64,000 nt of DNA. It comes from AAA164-E04 sp014239995 (GTDB lineage Bacteria; Verrucomicrobiota; Verrucomicrobiia; Limisphaerales; AAA164-E04). Numbering within the stretch: position 1 is the first letter of the stretch; each line of letters opens with the position of its first letter. Below the pieces are notes generated by a model that was not told the origin of the DNA, searched no databases, and saw only the letters and a program-made list of their open reading frames with translations. Shown here one piece after another: positions 44,553 to 54,134 of the stretch. Where the stretch lies: contig JAQWLM010000004.1 in assembly GCA_029247315.1 (NCBI GenBank), positions 16,840-80,839 on the forward strand. The letters run 5' to 3'. The translations under genes were made by a program, and so were the position numbers.

Positions 44553-46099
44553 GCATGCCCCTCCGATGCAAGGTCGCCCGGATCAGGGTGGCCGACAACA
44601 AGACCATTAAGGCGACTACGGGGGTAAGCCGGGCTTAGAAGACTTCCAAGCCCCACCCCCAATAACGAAACCACAAAGGACCACCAGGCAACCCATAGAA
44701 ACGAAATACCACCTTCAATACCGAACAAGGCATCTGAAAAAGTCAGTAATGCCGCAACAAGCACCCCTGTCAGCATGCCCACTATTCCTCCTGTAGCGTT
44801 CGCTCTACACGTAAGCATCCCAAAAAGAAGAAGTGCCAGCAAGGGACCTTGAATAAAGGACAAAAAAGTTTGAAAAGCCTCAAACACCGAACCGAACCCC
44901 TTTTGAACGGGGTAACTGAGGGCTACACCTGCAAGGAGAAATATTGGAATCAAGCATCTCCCAATCATAAGGCATTGTCGGTCACTGGCATTCGGACAGA
45001 GGATCGGGCGGTATAAGTCATGTACCAGCAAGGTGCTCGCGGAGTTGACATAAGAATCGAGGTTGGAGAGCACTCCAGCCAAAAAGGCGCCTATCACGAT
45101 CCCTAAAACACCAGGAGGCAGCAGTCTTACCAAGAGCAAGGGAAGCACCTGATTACCATTCCAATCGTCACCTGGAGTTCCAAGTTCCTTATTGAGCAGG
45201 ACGATTCCAATCAGACCTGGAAGAACCAAGAGGAGTGGGAAAAATAATTTTATAGCGGCACAAAGGATGTAGGAAGCCCTTGCTTCAGAGGCAGATCGCG
45301 TACCAAGCGTACGCTGTACGATGGCTTGGTTCCCAATCCAATAAGCGGGTCCAAGAACAAAACCAAGCCCAAGCAATACAGCGGGCCATGGATATTCGGG
45401 ATGATCTGCAGGCGGTAGTAGCTCCAGATGATGTTCGGTCCATTCCAAGGACTGGATCTGTGCCTTCAGCGCACCCATTCCACCCACTTCTGCAAGGCCT
45501 GTCACACAAATAATGGACGCACCAATGATCAGAATAACGCACGAAAACGCATCGGTAATCACCACAGCCTTAAGCCCTCCAATGGTCGTGTATAAGCCAA
45601 CGAGCAATGCGGTGACACTCACCGAAAACCAGAATCCCCACCCAAGTATTGCGTCGAACATGGCAGCGGCACTGACAAAAATCGTTGCCAGGGTCCCGAT
45701 CATGAATAAGACCCATAAACAGGAAAAGAAGGTTCGCACACTACTATTGTACCTTTTTCCAAGATACTCAGGGACAGTGTATACATTGGCCAGCCATAGG
45801 TAGGGCATGAAGAGGAATGCAGCCACGATCACAGGGAGAATGCAGCCCAGGAAATCGAAATTCATCATGACAATTCCAAACCGGTATCCATCTCCCGCGA
45901 GACCGATCATGTCTTTGGCACCGATATCTGACACCACAAGAGAGAGACCTGCTGCCCACCACGGCAGAGACCTGCCAGCAAGAAAGAAGTCCTTACCCGT
46001 CTTGATACCCCGACTGAACCACAGCCCCAGCCCCCCCACCGCGAGGAGGTAGAGAAGGATCAATCCCATATCCAGATTGCCCAAACGTAGGGTTTCCAT
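44549..46099 (-). CDS. Sodium:solute symporter (SSS family)
   Basis: The 516-residue inner-membrane protein has 13-14 hydrophobic helices and SSS hallmarks: GLGLWFSRGIKTGKDFFLAG near 25, RSLPWWAAGLSLVVSDIGAK near 45 and AYWIGNQAIVQRTLGTRSAS near 265. It imports a solute with sodium; sugars or organic acids are most likely given the flanking sugar enzymes and propellers. The 70-residue membrane protein follows with a 4-bp overlap. It has the usual length for the family and starts at ATG 46099. Confidence 0.92.
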   Translation of the reverse strand: METLRLGNLDMGLILLYLLAVGGLGLWFSRGIKTGKDFFLAGRSLPWWAAGLSLVVSDIGAKDMIGLAGDGYRFGIVMMNFDFLGCILPVIVAAFLFMPYLWLANVYTVPEYLGKRYNSSVRTFFSCLWVLFMIGTLATIFVSAAAMFDAILGWGFWFSVSVTALLVGLYTTIGGLKAVVITDAFSCVILIIGASIICVTGLAEVGGMGALKAQIQSLEWTEHHLELLPPADHPEYPWPAVLLGLGFVLGPAYWIGNQAIVQRTLGTRSASEARASYILCAAIKLFFPLLLVLPGLIGIVLLNKELGTPGDDWNGNQVLPLLLVRLLPPGVLGIVIGAFLAGVLSNLDSYVNSASTLLVHDLYRPILCPNASDRQCLMIGRCLIPIFLLAGVALSYPVQKGFGSVFEAFQTFLSFIQGPLLALLLFGMLTCRANATGGIVGMLTGVLVAALLTFSDALFGIEGGISFLWVAWWSFVVSLLGVGLGSLLSPAYPRSRLNGLVVGHPDPGDLASEGHA

Positions 46100-46207
46100 A
46101 GCTGATGAGGATCATCAGAGCTATCTTAAATCCTGGGCAGATCAAAGTAAAAAAACAGCCCGACAGTAGATATCAAGCAAGTGGGAGCGCGAAAAATCCT
46201 GGAAAGG

Positions 46208-47554
46208 TTACTTTGAGATGCAATAAAGATGACGGTGGGTACGGATGTAGAGGGCATCCCCCGAGATCGCCGGGGAGGCGTCGATATTACCTTCCAGCTT
46301 ATTGACAGCCAAAACTTTAAGTGTATTCGAGTTTTCAATCACGCTAGTGATTCCGTTCCTGCCTGCGAGATACACGCGATTACCGACTGCTACCGGTGAG
46401 GCATAGAAACCAGATGGCCCCTTGAGCCGTTCCTGAATGTAGTGGGCGGCACCAGTTTTGGGATCCAAGCATGTGATGACAGCATTGTTTCCCTGTGTAA
46501 ACCACAACCTTCCATCGCAAAGCAAGGGGGATGGCACGTATGGAGTACCCCTGGTCAATTGCCACAGAATGTTGTCAGTCTCGCTCAGATCCCCCTTTTT
46601 TCCAAGAGAAATGGCCATGGCCATGTTGCCACGAAATCCAGAAAGTGCATAAACGCGTTGACTGTCAGCGACAATGGAGGGGATGGCGTTACTGGTCTGC
46701 CCCCCACATTCCCAGATCAATGCACCCGATGCCAAGTCATAGGAACGCACTCTATGAGTGGCATTGATCACCACTTGAGTCACACCATCGTGCGTGAGAA
46801 CAAAGGGAGTCGTCCACCCCGTCCGTTCATCACGCGGTCTCTTCCAAAGTTGTCTACCGGTACGCTTGTCAAAGGCAAACACGTGTGAATCCTCTTCATT
46901 GTCCCAAAGAACAATCAATACGTTTCCGTGCAAGACAGGTGAAGCCCCTTCACCAAAACCTGCACGAGTGGACATATTGCCCAGGTCTTTTCTCCAAATT
47001 TCATTCCCCTGCATGTCATAACAAAAGAGCCCCCGAGACCCGAAGAAGGAAATCACATGCTCTCCATCCGTGACCGGAGAACCTGAGGCATATGAATTGG
47101 TGGGATGATGTCCCTCATGCGGTATTTCACGTCCTCCTTCCCTCTTCCACATGGTTGCACCGGTCGTAGTCTGAATACAGAGCGTCACAAAAAGGTGTTC
47201 CTCCATGGGCGTCTGCACTCCTACACGTCCTCGAGAACGTGTAGGAGAACGCCCTTGGGTTACTGGAGGGAGCACAGACCGTGCCTCTGTTTTCGCTTTG
47301 GCGGGCGGTATGGCTGTCACAAGAAAAAGCCGTTCACCCCAAATGACAGGTGAAGCATGTCCTTTGCCCTCGATGGTTTTCTTCCATTTGATGTGCTGGT
47401 TCTCGCTCCATTCAAGTGGAGGATTGCCTGCAGGAGCATATCCGGTTGCCAGGGGACCACGCCATTGCGGCCAGTCATGACTCGGATCGTCACCAAGACA
47501 GGTCATACTGGCAAACGCCAGAAGGAGAAAGGTAAAGCTGTCATTGATCATCAT
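46208..47554 (-). CDS. PQQ-like beta-propeller, secreted or lipoprotein-like
   Basis: The 448-residue protein is taken from the ATG at 47554 (MMINDSFTFLLLAFASMTCL leader), shorter than the frame opening at 47671. It has the BamB/PQQ-like pattern: DWPQWRGPLATGYAP at the start, then LDPKTGAAHYIQ, DKRTGRQLWKR, DLASGALIWECGG and a late DASPAISGDALYIRTH repeat. An Arg-rich insertion (QGRSPTRSRGRVGVQT) sits within blade 1 and contains a 10-bp inverted repeat at DNA level. PVC genomes hold many such proteins near oxidoreductase genes. Function unknown. Confidence 0.85.
   Translation of the reverse strand: MMINDSFTFLLLAFASMTCLGDDPSHDWPQWRGPLATGYAPAGNPPLEWSENQHIKWKKTIEGKGHASPVIWGERLFLVTAIPPAKAKTEARSVLPPVTQGRSPTRSRGRVGVQTPMEEHLFVTLCIQTTTGATMWKREGGREIPHEGHHPTNSYASGSPVTDGEHVISFFGSRGLFCYDMQGNEIWRKDLGNMSTRAGFGEGASPVLHGNVLIVLWDNEEDSHVFAFDKRTGRQLWKRPRDERTGWTTPFVLTHDGVTQVVINATHRVRSYDLASGALIWECGGQTSNAIPSIVADSQRVYALSGFRGNMAMAISLGKKGDLSETDNILWQLTRGTPYVPSPLLCDGRLWFTQGNNAVITCLDPKTGAAHYIQERLKGPSGFYASPVAVGNRVYLAGRNGITSVIENSNTLKVLAVNKLEGNIDASPAISGDALYIRTHRHLYCISK
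47218..47247. repeat. Perfect 10-bp inverted repeat inside the propeller gene
   Basis: CTCCTACACG (47218-47227) and CGTGTAGGAG (47238-47247) flank a 10-nt loop within the coding sequence, in the Arg-rich insertion of the PQQ-like propeller. It may only reflect codon composition. Confidence 0.6.
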
Positions 47555-47728
47555 CGACACTAGGAATTTAGGAAGCCTCAGGGTCTTTTGGACTTTGGAC
47601 ATCTTCTGTGCAGACTCCCCTGAAAAGAGTTTGGTTACGTACCATACCAAAAAACCTCGGATTCCACCCATTGACAGGCAGGGAAGAGATCCCCATATTT
47701 AGTGCAAGCACCCCAAAATATCGTCATC

Positions 47729-49000
47729 ATGATCCTATCACCCAACAATCTCTGGATATGTATGAGCATGGTGACATGTCTCATAGCTTCCCCATTGAAA
47801 GGCCAGAGCCCTCATTGGCGCGGTCCCAATCAGAACGGGCATTTCAAGCCAGGTCAGTATCCAAGAATTTTGAATAAGGAAACACAAGGGTGGGTCACCC
47901 CTCTTCCTGGCAAGGGTACGTCAACACCCATCATCGTAGATAAAAGCATTTTTCTGACCTGTCCATCGGATGGTATGGATGCAATCCTGGCATTTGATCT
48001 TCAGGGAAAGGCGTTATGGAGCAGAGCATTTGGGAAAGAAGTTCCCGGCAAGCATCGCAACGGGTCGGGCTGTAATGCCTCGCCCGCATCCGACGGGGAA
48101 CACCTCTTCGTCTACTACAAGAGCGGATTGTTGGCGGCCCTGGACCTGAACGGCAAAGTCCAGTGGAAACATGATCTGGTTGCTCAATTTGGACCAAGCA
48201 ACCTCTACTGGGATCATGGAACATCCCCTGTCATCACCCATCATGGGGTGGTCATGACACGCATGCACGAGGGAGAATCCTGGCTAGTGTGCTATGATCG
48301 CCCGACAGGTTCGCTGCTCTGGAAGGTTGCACGCAATTATCAAACCCCCACTGAGGGCGACCATGGATACAGTACGCCAATTATCACTCAGATGAACGGT
48401 GAAGAAGTGATTCTTGTATGGGGAGCCCAGCATTTGACCGCACACGACCCCGTCAACGGTGAGGTCCTGTGGACTTGTGGTAATTTCAACCCGAAAAACG
48501 TGGCCTTCTGGCCTGCTGTCGCCACACCTGTCCTGATTGGTGACGTGGCAGTGGTCCCATTTGGGCGGGCAGATAAGCGACAGCCAAGACTGCATGGCAT
48601 ACGCCTGGCCGGGAGCGGGGATGTCACGGCTTCAAACCGGCTTTGGAAGACTGACAAGCATAGTTCCTTTGTCCCCTCCCCAACGAGCAATGGAACATTT
48701 GCACTGGTCCTGAGCGATCGTGGGGTGATTGCATGTATCGAACCATCCTCCGGTAAAGAAACCTGGCGGCTCGAACTTCCTAAGCATCGATCCAGTTTTT
48801 ATGCCTCTCCATCCGTAGCAGGCAACCTACTTTATGCAGCACGAGAGGATGGCACAGTATTTGTCGTGGATATCACAGGAACTGCGTCCCTAGCTTCCGA
48901 GCAACACCTCGGGGAACGACTGATTGCCTCCCCGGTGGCATTTGAAAATCGAATCATCCTTCGAGGTGAGAAGAACCTCATGTGCTATGTCACCCGATAA
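47729..49000 (+). CDS. PQQ-like beta-propeller, secreted
   Basis: The 423-residue protein is taken from the ATG at 47729 because the frame's earlier start (47702) is a GTG with no better leader. The signal peptide is MILSPNNLWICMSMVTCLIA. Propeller repeats follow: PHWRGPNQNGHFKPGQYPRI, DLQGKALWSRAFG, DLNGKVQWKHDL, DRPTGSLLWKVARNY, DPVNGEVLWTCGNFNP and SSGKETWRLELPKH. It is divergent from the other propeller (gap about 175 bp) and 7 bp upstream of a sugar isomerase-like gene. It may bind PQQ in an alcohol or sugar dehydrogenase-like role or be a scaffold; no dehydrogenase motif is seen. Confidence 0.86.
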   Translation: MILSPNNLWICMSMVTCLIASPLKGQSPHWRGPNQNGHFKPGQYPRILNKETQGWVTPLPGKGTSTPIIVDKSIFLTCPSDGMDAILAFDLQGKALWSRAFGKEVPGKHRNGSGCNASPASDGEHLFVYYKSGLLAALDLNGKVQWKHDLVAQFGPSNLYWDHGTSPVITHHGVVMTRMHEGESWLVCYDRPTGSLLWKVARNYQTPTEGDHGYSTPIITQMNGEEVILVWGAQHLTAHDPVNGEVLWTCGNFNPKNVAFWPAVATPVLIGDVAVVPFGRADKRQPRLHGIRLAGSGDVTASNRLWKTDKHSSFVPSPTSNGTFALVLSDRGVIACIEPSSGKETWRLELPKHRSSFYASPSVAGNLLYAAREDGTVFVVDITGTASLASEQHLGERLIASPVAFENRIILRGEKNLMCYVTR

Positions 49001-49007
49001 AACGACC

Positions 49008-49949
49008 ATGAAAAAACGAACCTTTCTCAAGACGGCCGCTGGTTTGGCGGGGTTGACATCAGTGGGGTCTGCATGCCTAAGCACGTCCACCGGAATCCAT
49101 CACCACGGCGTCTCCAAGGCAAGTCGCATCAAACTCGGTGTATCCTCTTACTCATACTGGCATTTCAGGGAACCCAAAACACCCATCGAGACAGTCATCG
49201 ACAAAGCGGCTGCACTGGGACTTGAAGGTGTGGATATATTGCATCGACAAATGGATTCGGAAGAGTTGCCCTACCTGCAAAAGCTTAAGCGCCACGCCTT
49301 CATCAACGGGATTGACCTCATTGCCTTGTCGATTCATCAGGACTTCGTGGATCCCGATAAGAGTGTTCGAAAAAAAAATATCGACCATACCATCCGATGT
49401 ATTCAGTTAGCTCATGAGATGGGTATACCATGTATTCGTTTGAACTCCGGTCGATGGAACACCATTCGATCCTTTGACGACCTGATGGCCGCACGCGGTT
49501 CCGAGCCCATCCTTCCGGGATACACCGAGACGGACGGCTTTGGATGGTGTATTGACAGCATTGCCGAATGTCTTGAGCAAGCTGCCCGCCATGGGGTGCT
49601 GCTTGCCCTGGAAAACCACTGGGGACTGACACGCACTCCCGAGGGGCTCCTCAGGATCCTCAATGCCATTGAATCACCTTGGCTCGGGGCTCTACTGGAC
49701 ACGGGCAACTTCCTGGAGGAACCGTATGACAAACTCCAGCAAGTCGCATCCCGGGCTGTGTTTGTGCAAGCCAAAACTTACTATGGTGGAGGCGAATGGT
49801 ATACCCTCGATCTGGATTACGATCGCATCGCCGGGATCCTCAAAGACGCGGGATTCCATGGCTACGTGTCCATTGAGTTTGAAGGCAAAGCCAATGCGGA
49901 CGTGGGAGTGGCGCGCAGTGTGGAAGTACTGCGATCAGCGCTGGGTTAG
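49008..49949 (+). CDS. Secreted sugar-phosphate isomerase/epimerase-like TIM barrel
   Basis: The 313-residue protein starts at ATG 49008 (MKKRTFLKTAAGLAGLTSVG, then SACLSTSTG), a Tat-like or lipoprotein-like leader; the frame from 48924 overlaps the propeller stop and is unlikely. The barrel has LGVSSYSYWHFREPK, LGLEGVDILHRQMD, IDLIALSIHQDF, IPCIRLNSGRWN, GVLLALENHWGL (metal Glu), LGALLDTGNF (metal Asp) and HGYVSIEFEGKANAD (Glu). It is co-directional with the propeller and precedes recG by 11 bp. Substrate unknown. Confidence 0.88.
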   Translation: MKKRTFLKTAAGLAGLTSVGSACLSTSTGIHHHGVSKASRIKLGVSSYSYWHFREPKTPIETVIDKAAALGLEGVDILHRQMDSEELPYLQKLKRHAFINGIDLIALSIHQDFVDPDKSVRKKNIDHTIRCIQLAHEMGIPCIRLNSGRWNTIRSFDDLMAARGSEPILPGYTETDGFGWCIDSIAECLEQAARHGVLLALENHWGLTRTPEGLLRILNAIESPWLGALLDTGNFLEEPYDKLQQVASRAVFVQAKTYYGGGEWYTLDLDYDRIAGILKDAGFHGYVSIEFEGKANADVGVARSVEVLRSALG

Positions 49950-49960
49950 GACCGCTTGAA

Positions 49961-52024
49961 ATGAAGCAACCTGCGGATCAGCACACGGCCAGGACCTGCG
50001 ATCCAGAACCTGCGTGTGACCTGAAGCTCAAACCTTCATCCCCATCTTCCTCATCAGGCAAAACTGCCGACGCAATGCCCGTCATCATCCTGAAGGGCAT
50101 CGGCGGCTTGCAATCCACCAAGCTGGCAGGAATGGGAGTCCATACCGTCCAGGACCTGCTGATGCTCCGCCCAAGACGTTATGAGGACAGGTCCTCCCTG
50201 AGGACCATTTCCGAATTGGAATTAGGTTCAACCACTTCCATTCACGGCCAAGTGATCGCGACCCGATTCAGATACCTTGGGGGCCGATCACGCTCACTCT
50301 TTGAATGCACTGTCGAGGATTCGACCGGTCGCCTTTGCTGTCGCTGGTGGAACATGCCATTCATGAAAAACATTCTCAGGAAAGGACAACAGGTCTTTAT
50401 TCATGGAAGGTTAAAAAGCATCCCGCATACCATGGACCACCCTGAGACGGAATTTGCCGAGGAGGACGAGGATGCGGGCATCCATCTCAGACGCATCGTG
50501 CCAGTCTACCCTCTCAAGGAAGGCATCCAGCAGCGATGGCTTCGAAAAGTGGTATTTGAGACCTTACACACCCATGGGGATCAACTGCTGGAACCCAACA
50601 ATGGATATTCAAAAAAGGGGAAACTGTCATTCCTAGGAGCCATCCGCAGCCTGCATGAGCCCGGACATATGGAAGAAATCAAGCCAGCCAGGCAACGTCT
50701 GGCACTTGAGGAAGCCTTGAGTCTTCAGGAAAAGATTCAGATGCGCCGCAAGCATTTCATGGCATCCACACATGCACTCCCGTGCCATCATGTGGACACC
50801 CTTATCAAACCCTTTTTAAAGTCCCTCCCCTTTGGACTGACAAGCGACCAAGTCCAGGTCATGACGGAAATACGACGGGACCTCTCCCTTCCCCACCCTA
50901 TGCGGCGCCTTCTTCAGGGGGATGTTGGCACCGGTAAAACCGTGTTGGCCGCATTGACAGCCCTGATGGTCCTTGAAAGTGGCCATGATGCCATGATGAT
51001 GGTCCCAACTACCTTGCTGGCGGACCAGCATTACCATACCTTCAAGGCTTGGTTCACAAACCTCCCCATACAGGTGACCCTGCACACGGGCCGAAAAGCC
51101 CCCTCTTATCAGTCTGACTGCCCGAGCATGATCATCGGTACACATGCATTGTTCCACTCCAAGAAAACACCAGCAAACCTTGGAATGATCATCGTGGATG
51201 AACAGCACAAATTCGGAGTTGACCAACGGGAGAGTTTACTCAGCAAGGGAACCCAGGCCCATCTGCTTGTCATGACGGCGACCCCGATCCCGCGCACGAT
51301 GGGTCTCACCCTTTATGGCGATCTTGATGTGTCCTTTCTTAAAGCAGGACCATCAGGGAGAGGAAAGATTAAGACTCATATTCGGACCCCGGATGCGCGG
51401 GAAAAAATCCTGAACTTCGTGAAGGGCGAGATCGCATCCGGGAGACAAGCCTACTGGATCCTGCCCAGGGTGGATATGAGCGGACCATCCGCGCTTAAAA
51501 CCATTACCCATGAGTCCCAGGCCCTCAAGAAATGCCTTGCCCCCTTCAAGCTCGAAATGCTGCACGGTCGTATGAATCGTGAGGGAAGCGACCGGATCAT
51601 GCAGTCTTTCGTTTCTGGAAAATTTCAAGTACTGCTGGCGAGTACCGTGATCGAAGTGGGCCTTGACGTTCCGAATGCAACCGTGATGGTCGTGGAGAAT
51701 GCAGAACAATTTGGATTGGCCCAGTTGCATCAGATCAGGGGACGCATTGGCAGAGGAAGTCATGATTCCAATTGTATCCTTATAGCGGACAAGAAACAGG
51801 AGGACGCCTGGGATCGCTTGAAAGTCCTCAGCGAAACTCACAACGGTTTTGATATTGCCGAAGCCGATTTCAAAACCAGAGGCCCCGGCGAACTGGCTGG
51901 AAAACAACAAAGTGGCACACCGCAATGGCGCTTCCTTGACATGAAGACCGACGAACACATTCTCAGGGAAGCACGTGATCGGGTAAGGACCGCCCTGGGT
52001 CTGGATTCAGACCCAGAAAGCTAG
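49961..52024 (+). CDS. recG: ATP-dependent DNA helicase RecG
   Basis: A 687-residue SF2 helicase that remodels stalled replication forks and branched DNA. A variable N-terminal tail is followed by the wedge OB-fold (LELGSTTSIHGQVIATRFRY, YPLKEGIQQRWLRKVVFETL), then Walker A in LQGDVGTGKTVLAALTALMV near 325, DEQHKFG (DExH) near 412, motif III MTATPIPRTMGLTLYGDLD, IPRTM and the RecG-specific motif VIEVGLDVPNATVMV with QIRGRIGRG at the C-terminal lobe. Length is typical. It probably shares a transcript with the preceding isomerase gene. Confidence 0.96.
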   Translation: MKQPADQHTARTCDPEPACDLKLKPSSPSSSSGKTADAMPVIILKGIGGLQSTKLAGMGVHTVQDLLMLRPRRYEDRSSLRTISELELGSTTSIHGQVIATRFRYLGGRSRSLFECTVEDSTGRLCCRWWNMPFMKNILRKGQQVFIHGRLKSIPHTMDHPETEFAEEDEDAGIHLRRIVPVYPLKEGIQQRWLRKVVFETLHTHGDQLLEPNNGYSKKGKLSFLGAIRSLHEPGHMEEIKPARQRLALEEALSLQEKIQMRRKHFMASTHALPCHHVDTLIKPFLKSLPFGLTSDQVQVMTEIRRDLSLPHPMRRLLQGDVGTGKTVLAALTALMVLESGHDAMMMVPTTLLADQHYHTFKAWFTNLPIQVTLHTGRKAPSYQSDCPSMIIGTHALFHSKKTPANLGMIIVDEQHKFGVDQRESLLSKGTQAHLLVMTATPIPRTMGLTLYGDLDVSFLKAGPSGRGKIKTHIRTPDAREKILNFVKGEIASGRQAYWILPRVDMSGPSALKTITHESQALKKCLAPFKLEMLHGRMNREGSDRIMQSFVSGKFQVLLASTVIEVGLDVPNATVMVVENAEQFGLAQLHQIRGRIGRGSHDSNCILIADKKQEDAWDRLKVLSETHNGFDIAEADFKTRGPGELAGKQQSGTPQWRFLDMKTDEHILREARDRVRTALGLDSDPES

Positions 52025-52119
52025 GGTAGCTTCGGACATCTTGCACTCCTCAGTTTTTTTGAACTGACCCTTCATGGACAAAAATCCGCTTGGCGAACAC
52101 GGTGTGTTTCGTCAAGCTG

Positions 52120-52278
52120 ATGTGCGTGTGGGAAATCTTTAAAGAATTCGTACAATTTCTTAAACAGGAGAAGAAATGGTGGCTGTGGCCACTTGTGATT
52201 ATTCTCCTTCTGCTCGGAACCCTGATCGTGTTCTCATCGAGCAGTGCCCTGGCCCCATTCATGTATCCATTCATGTGA
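52120..52278 (+). CDS. DUF5989 small membrane protein
   Basis: A 52-residue protein from the ATG at 52120 (MCVWEIFKEFVQFLKQEKKW), although the frame opens at a TTG at 52090. It has one helix (WLWPLVIILLLLGTLIVFSS) and the ending SSSALAPFMYPFM, matching DUF5989. This family occurs with carbamoyltransferases and SxtJ-type membrane proteins, as here; function is unknown. Confidence 0.8.
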   Translation: MCVWEIFKEFVQFLKQEKKWWLWPLVIILLLLGTLIVFSSSSALAPFMYPFM

Positions 52279-52309
52279 ATCAGTGCCGATACATCGGAGT
52301 GAATTGTCC

Positions 52310-54130
52310 ATGAAACATATCCTCGGCATTTCGGCATTTTATCACGATTCAGCAGCTGTTCTTCTGAAAAACGGAGACATTGTAGCCGCAGCTCAGGAAG
52401 AACGTTTCACTCGCCGGAAAAACGACGAACAATTCCCTGAACAAGCCATCCGCTTCTGTCTCGACCACGCAGGCATCAAGAGCAAGGATCTCGATGCCGT
52501 CACCTTTTACGACAAGCCCATCACTAAATTCGCAAGAATGCTTGAGACATACCTTGCCGTAGCTCCTTCAGGATGGAAAACATTCCCCCGAGTATTGCCC
52601 TCCTGGCTTTCCGAGAAACTTGACCTCAGGAGAGCCATCCGGGAGGGAATCCCAGAATTACCTCCCGACTGCCCCATTCACTTCACCCAACACCACGAGT
52701 CCCATGCCGCCTCAGCCTTCTATCCCTCCCCTTTTGACGAAGCAGCCATCCTGACCGTTGATGGGGTTGGTGAGTGGGCAACGACAACCATTGCCCGCGG
52801 GAAATCCCACACCATGGAAATCCTCAAGGAGATCCGATTCCCTCATTCCATAGGTCTCCTTTACTCGGCCTTCACCGCTTATTGTGGTTTTCGAATCAAC
52901 TCAGGTGAATATAAACTGATGGGACTCGCCCCCTATGGTCAGCCTGCTTACGTGAAGACCATTTATTCTGAATTGCTGGATGTCAAAGATGACGGCTCCT
53001 TCTGGTTAAACATGGATTTCTTTGACTTCCTGAAATCCAACACCATGACCAATGAGCGATTCAACAGGCTTTTTGGAGGTCCGCCGAGAAAACCGGAAAC
53101 AATCATGGAGCCCCGGTTCATGGACATCGCACGGTCCATTCAACAGGTCACCGAGGAAACCATGCTCAAGCTTGCACGCCATGCCGGGGAAATCACGGGT
53201 CAACGCAAGCTGTGCCTGGCTGGAGGTGTCGCCCTTAATTGCGTTGCCAATGGGAAGATTCTTCAGGATAAATGTTTCGATCAAATATGGATTCAACCTG
53301 CCTCAGGGGATGCCGGAGGTGCGCTTGGATCCGCCTTGGCCATCTGGCATGCCAAGGACAGACATACAAGGGCTTCAAGGATCACCCGTTCCAGTTTCCA
53401 AAGACCCTATCTGGGGCCTGAATACAGTGCAGAAGACATCCGTGCCACCTTGAACGCTCACGATGCCGTGTTTCACGAGGAAAAGGAGGAAACCACACTT
53501 CTTGAACAGGTCGCCCAATGGCTCTCAAGAAAACATGTCGTGGGATGGATGCAGGGGCGCATGGAGTACGGACCAAGGGCACTTGGAAACCGTTCTATCC
53601 TTGGGGACCCACGCTCCAGGGACATGCAAAGTCAGATTAACAGGAAAATTAAATTTCGAGAATCCTTTCGACCATTCGCGCCGGTCGTCCTTGAGGAGAG
53701 AGCTTCGGATTTCTTTGGGCTCGATGGACATATATCCCCGTATATGCTCCTGGTGGCGGATTTGATCCAGTCAAAACGAAAACCCGTATCTGGGAACCAA
53801 AGCGGTTTTGCAAGCCTGCAAACGGAACGTTCCGAACTGCCAGCCATCACTCACGTGGATTATTCGGCACGTATCCAGACGGTCAATGAGGATCAAAACA
53901 GGATTTTCTACCGCTTGCTTAAGGCTTTCGAAGCTGAGACTTCTTGCCCGGTCCTGATCAATACATCTTTCAATGTTCGCGGAGAACCCATCGTGGCCTC
54001 CCCAGATGATGCCTACCGCTGCTTCATGAACACCGAAATGGATTACTTGGTCATGGGACGATACTGGCTTGCAAAAACAGATCAAGTCCACCAAGCCCCC
54101 CGCCAAACATTCGTTCCCATTCCAGACTGA
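52310..54130 (+). CDS. NodU/CmcH-type O-carbamoyltransferase
   Basis: The 606-residue protein is taken from ATG 52310 (MKHILGISAFYHDSAAVLLK); the frame from 52244 adds a 22-residue unlikely tail. The N-terminal Kae1-like part has QHHESHAASAFYPSPFDEAA (metal His) and VALNCVANGK; the C-terminal YrdC-like part has MEYGPRALGNRSILGDPR and SFNVRGEPIVASPDDAYRCF. Family members (NodU, CmcH, TobZ) transfer carbamoyl from carbamoyl phosphate to a hydroxyl of a sugar or natural product. The DUF5989 and SxtJ neighbours match known carbamoyltransferase clusters. The acceptor here is unknown. Confidence 0.93.
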   Translation: MKHILGISAFYHDSAAVLLKNGDIVAAAQEERFTRRKNDEQFPEQAIRFCLDHAGIKSKDLDAVTFYDKPITKFARMLETYLAVAPSGWKTFPRVLPSWLSEKLDLRRAIREGIPELPPDCPIHFTQHHESHAASAFYPSPFDEAAILTVDGVGEWATTTIARGKSHTMEILKEIRFPHSIGLLYSAFTAYCGFRINSGEYKLMGLAPYGQPAYVKTIYSELLDVKDDGSFWLNMDFFDFLKSNTMTNERFNRLFGGPPRKPETIMEPRFMDIARSIQQVTEETMLKLARHAGEITGQRKLCLAGGVALNCVANGKILQDKCFDQIWIQPASGDAGGALGSALAIWHAKDRHTRASRITRSSFQRPYLGPEYSAEDIRATLNAHDAVFHEEKEETTLLEQVAQWLSRKHVVGWMQGRMEYGPRALGNRSILGDPRSRDMQSQINRKIKFRESFRPFAPVVLEERASDFFGLDGHISPYMLLVADLIQSKRKPVSGNQSGFASLQTERSELPAITHVDYSARIQTVNEDQNRIFYRLLKAFEAETSCPVLINTSFNVRGEPIVASPDDAYRCFMNTEMDYLVMGRYWLAKTDQVHQAPRQTFVPIPD

Positions 54131-54134
54131 GATT

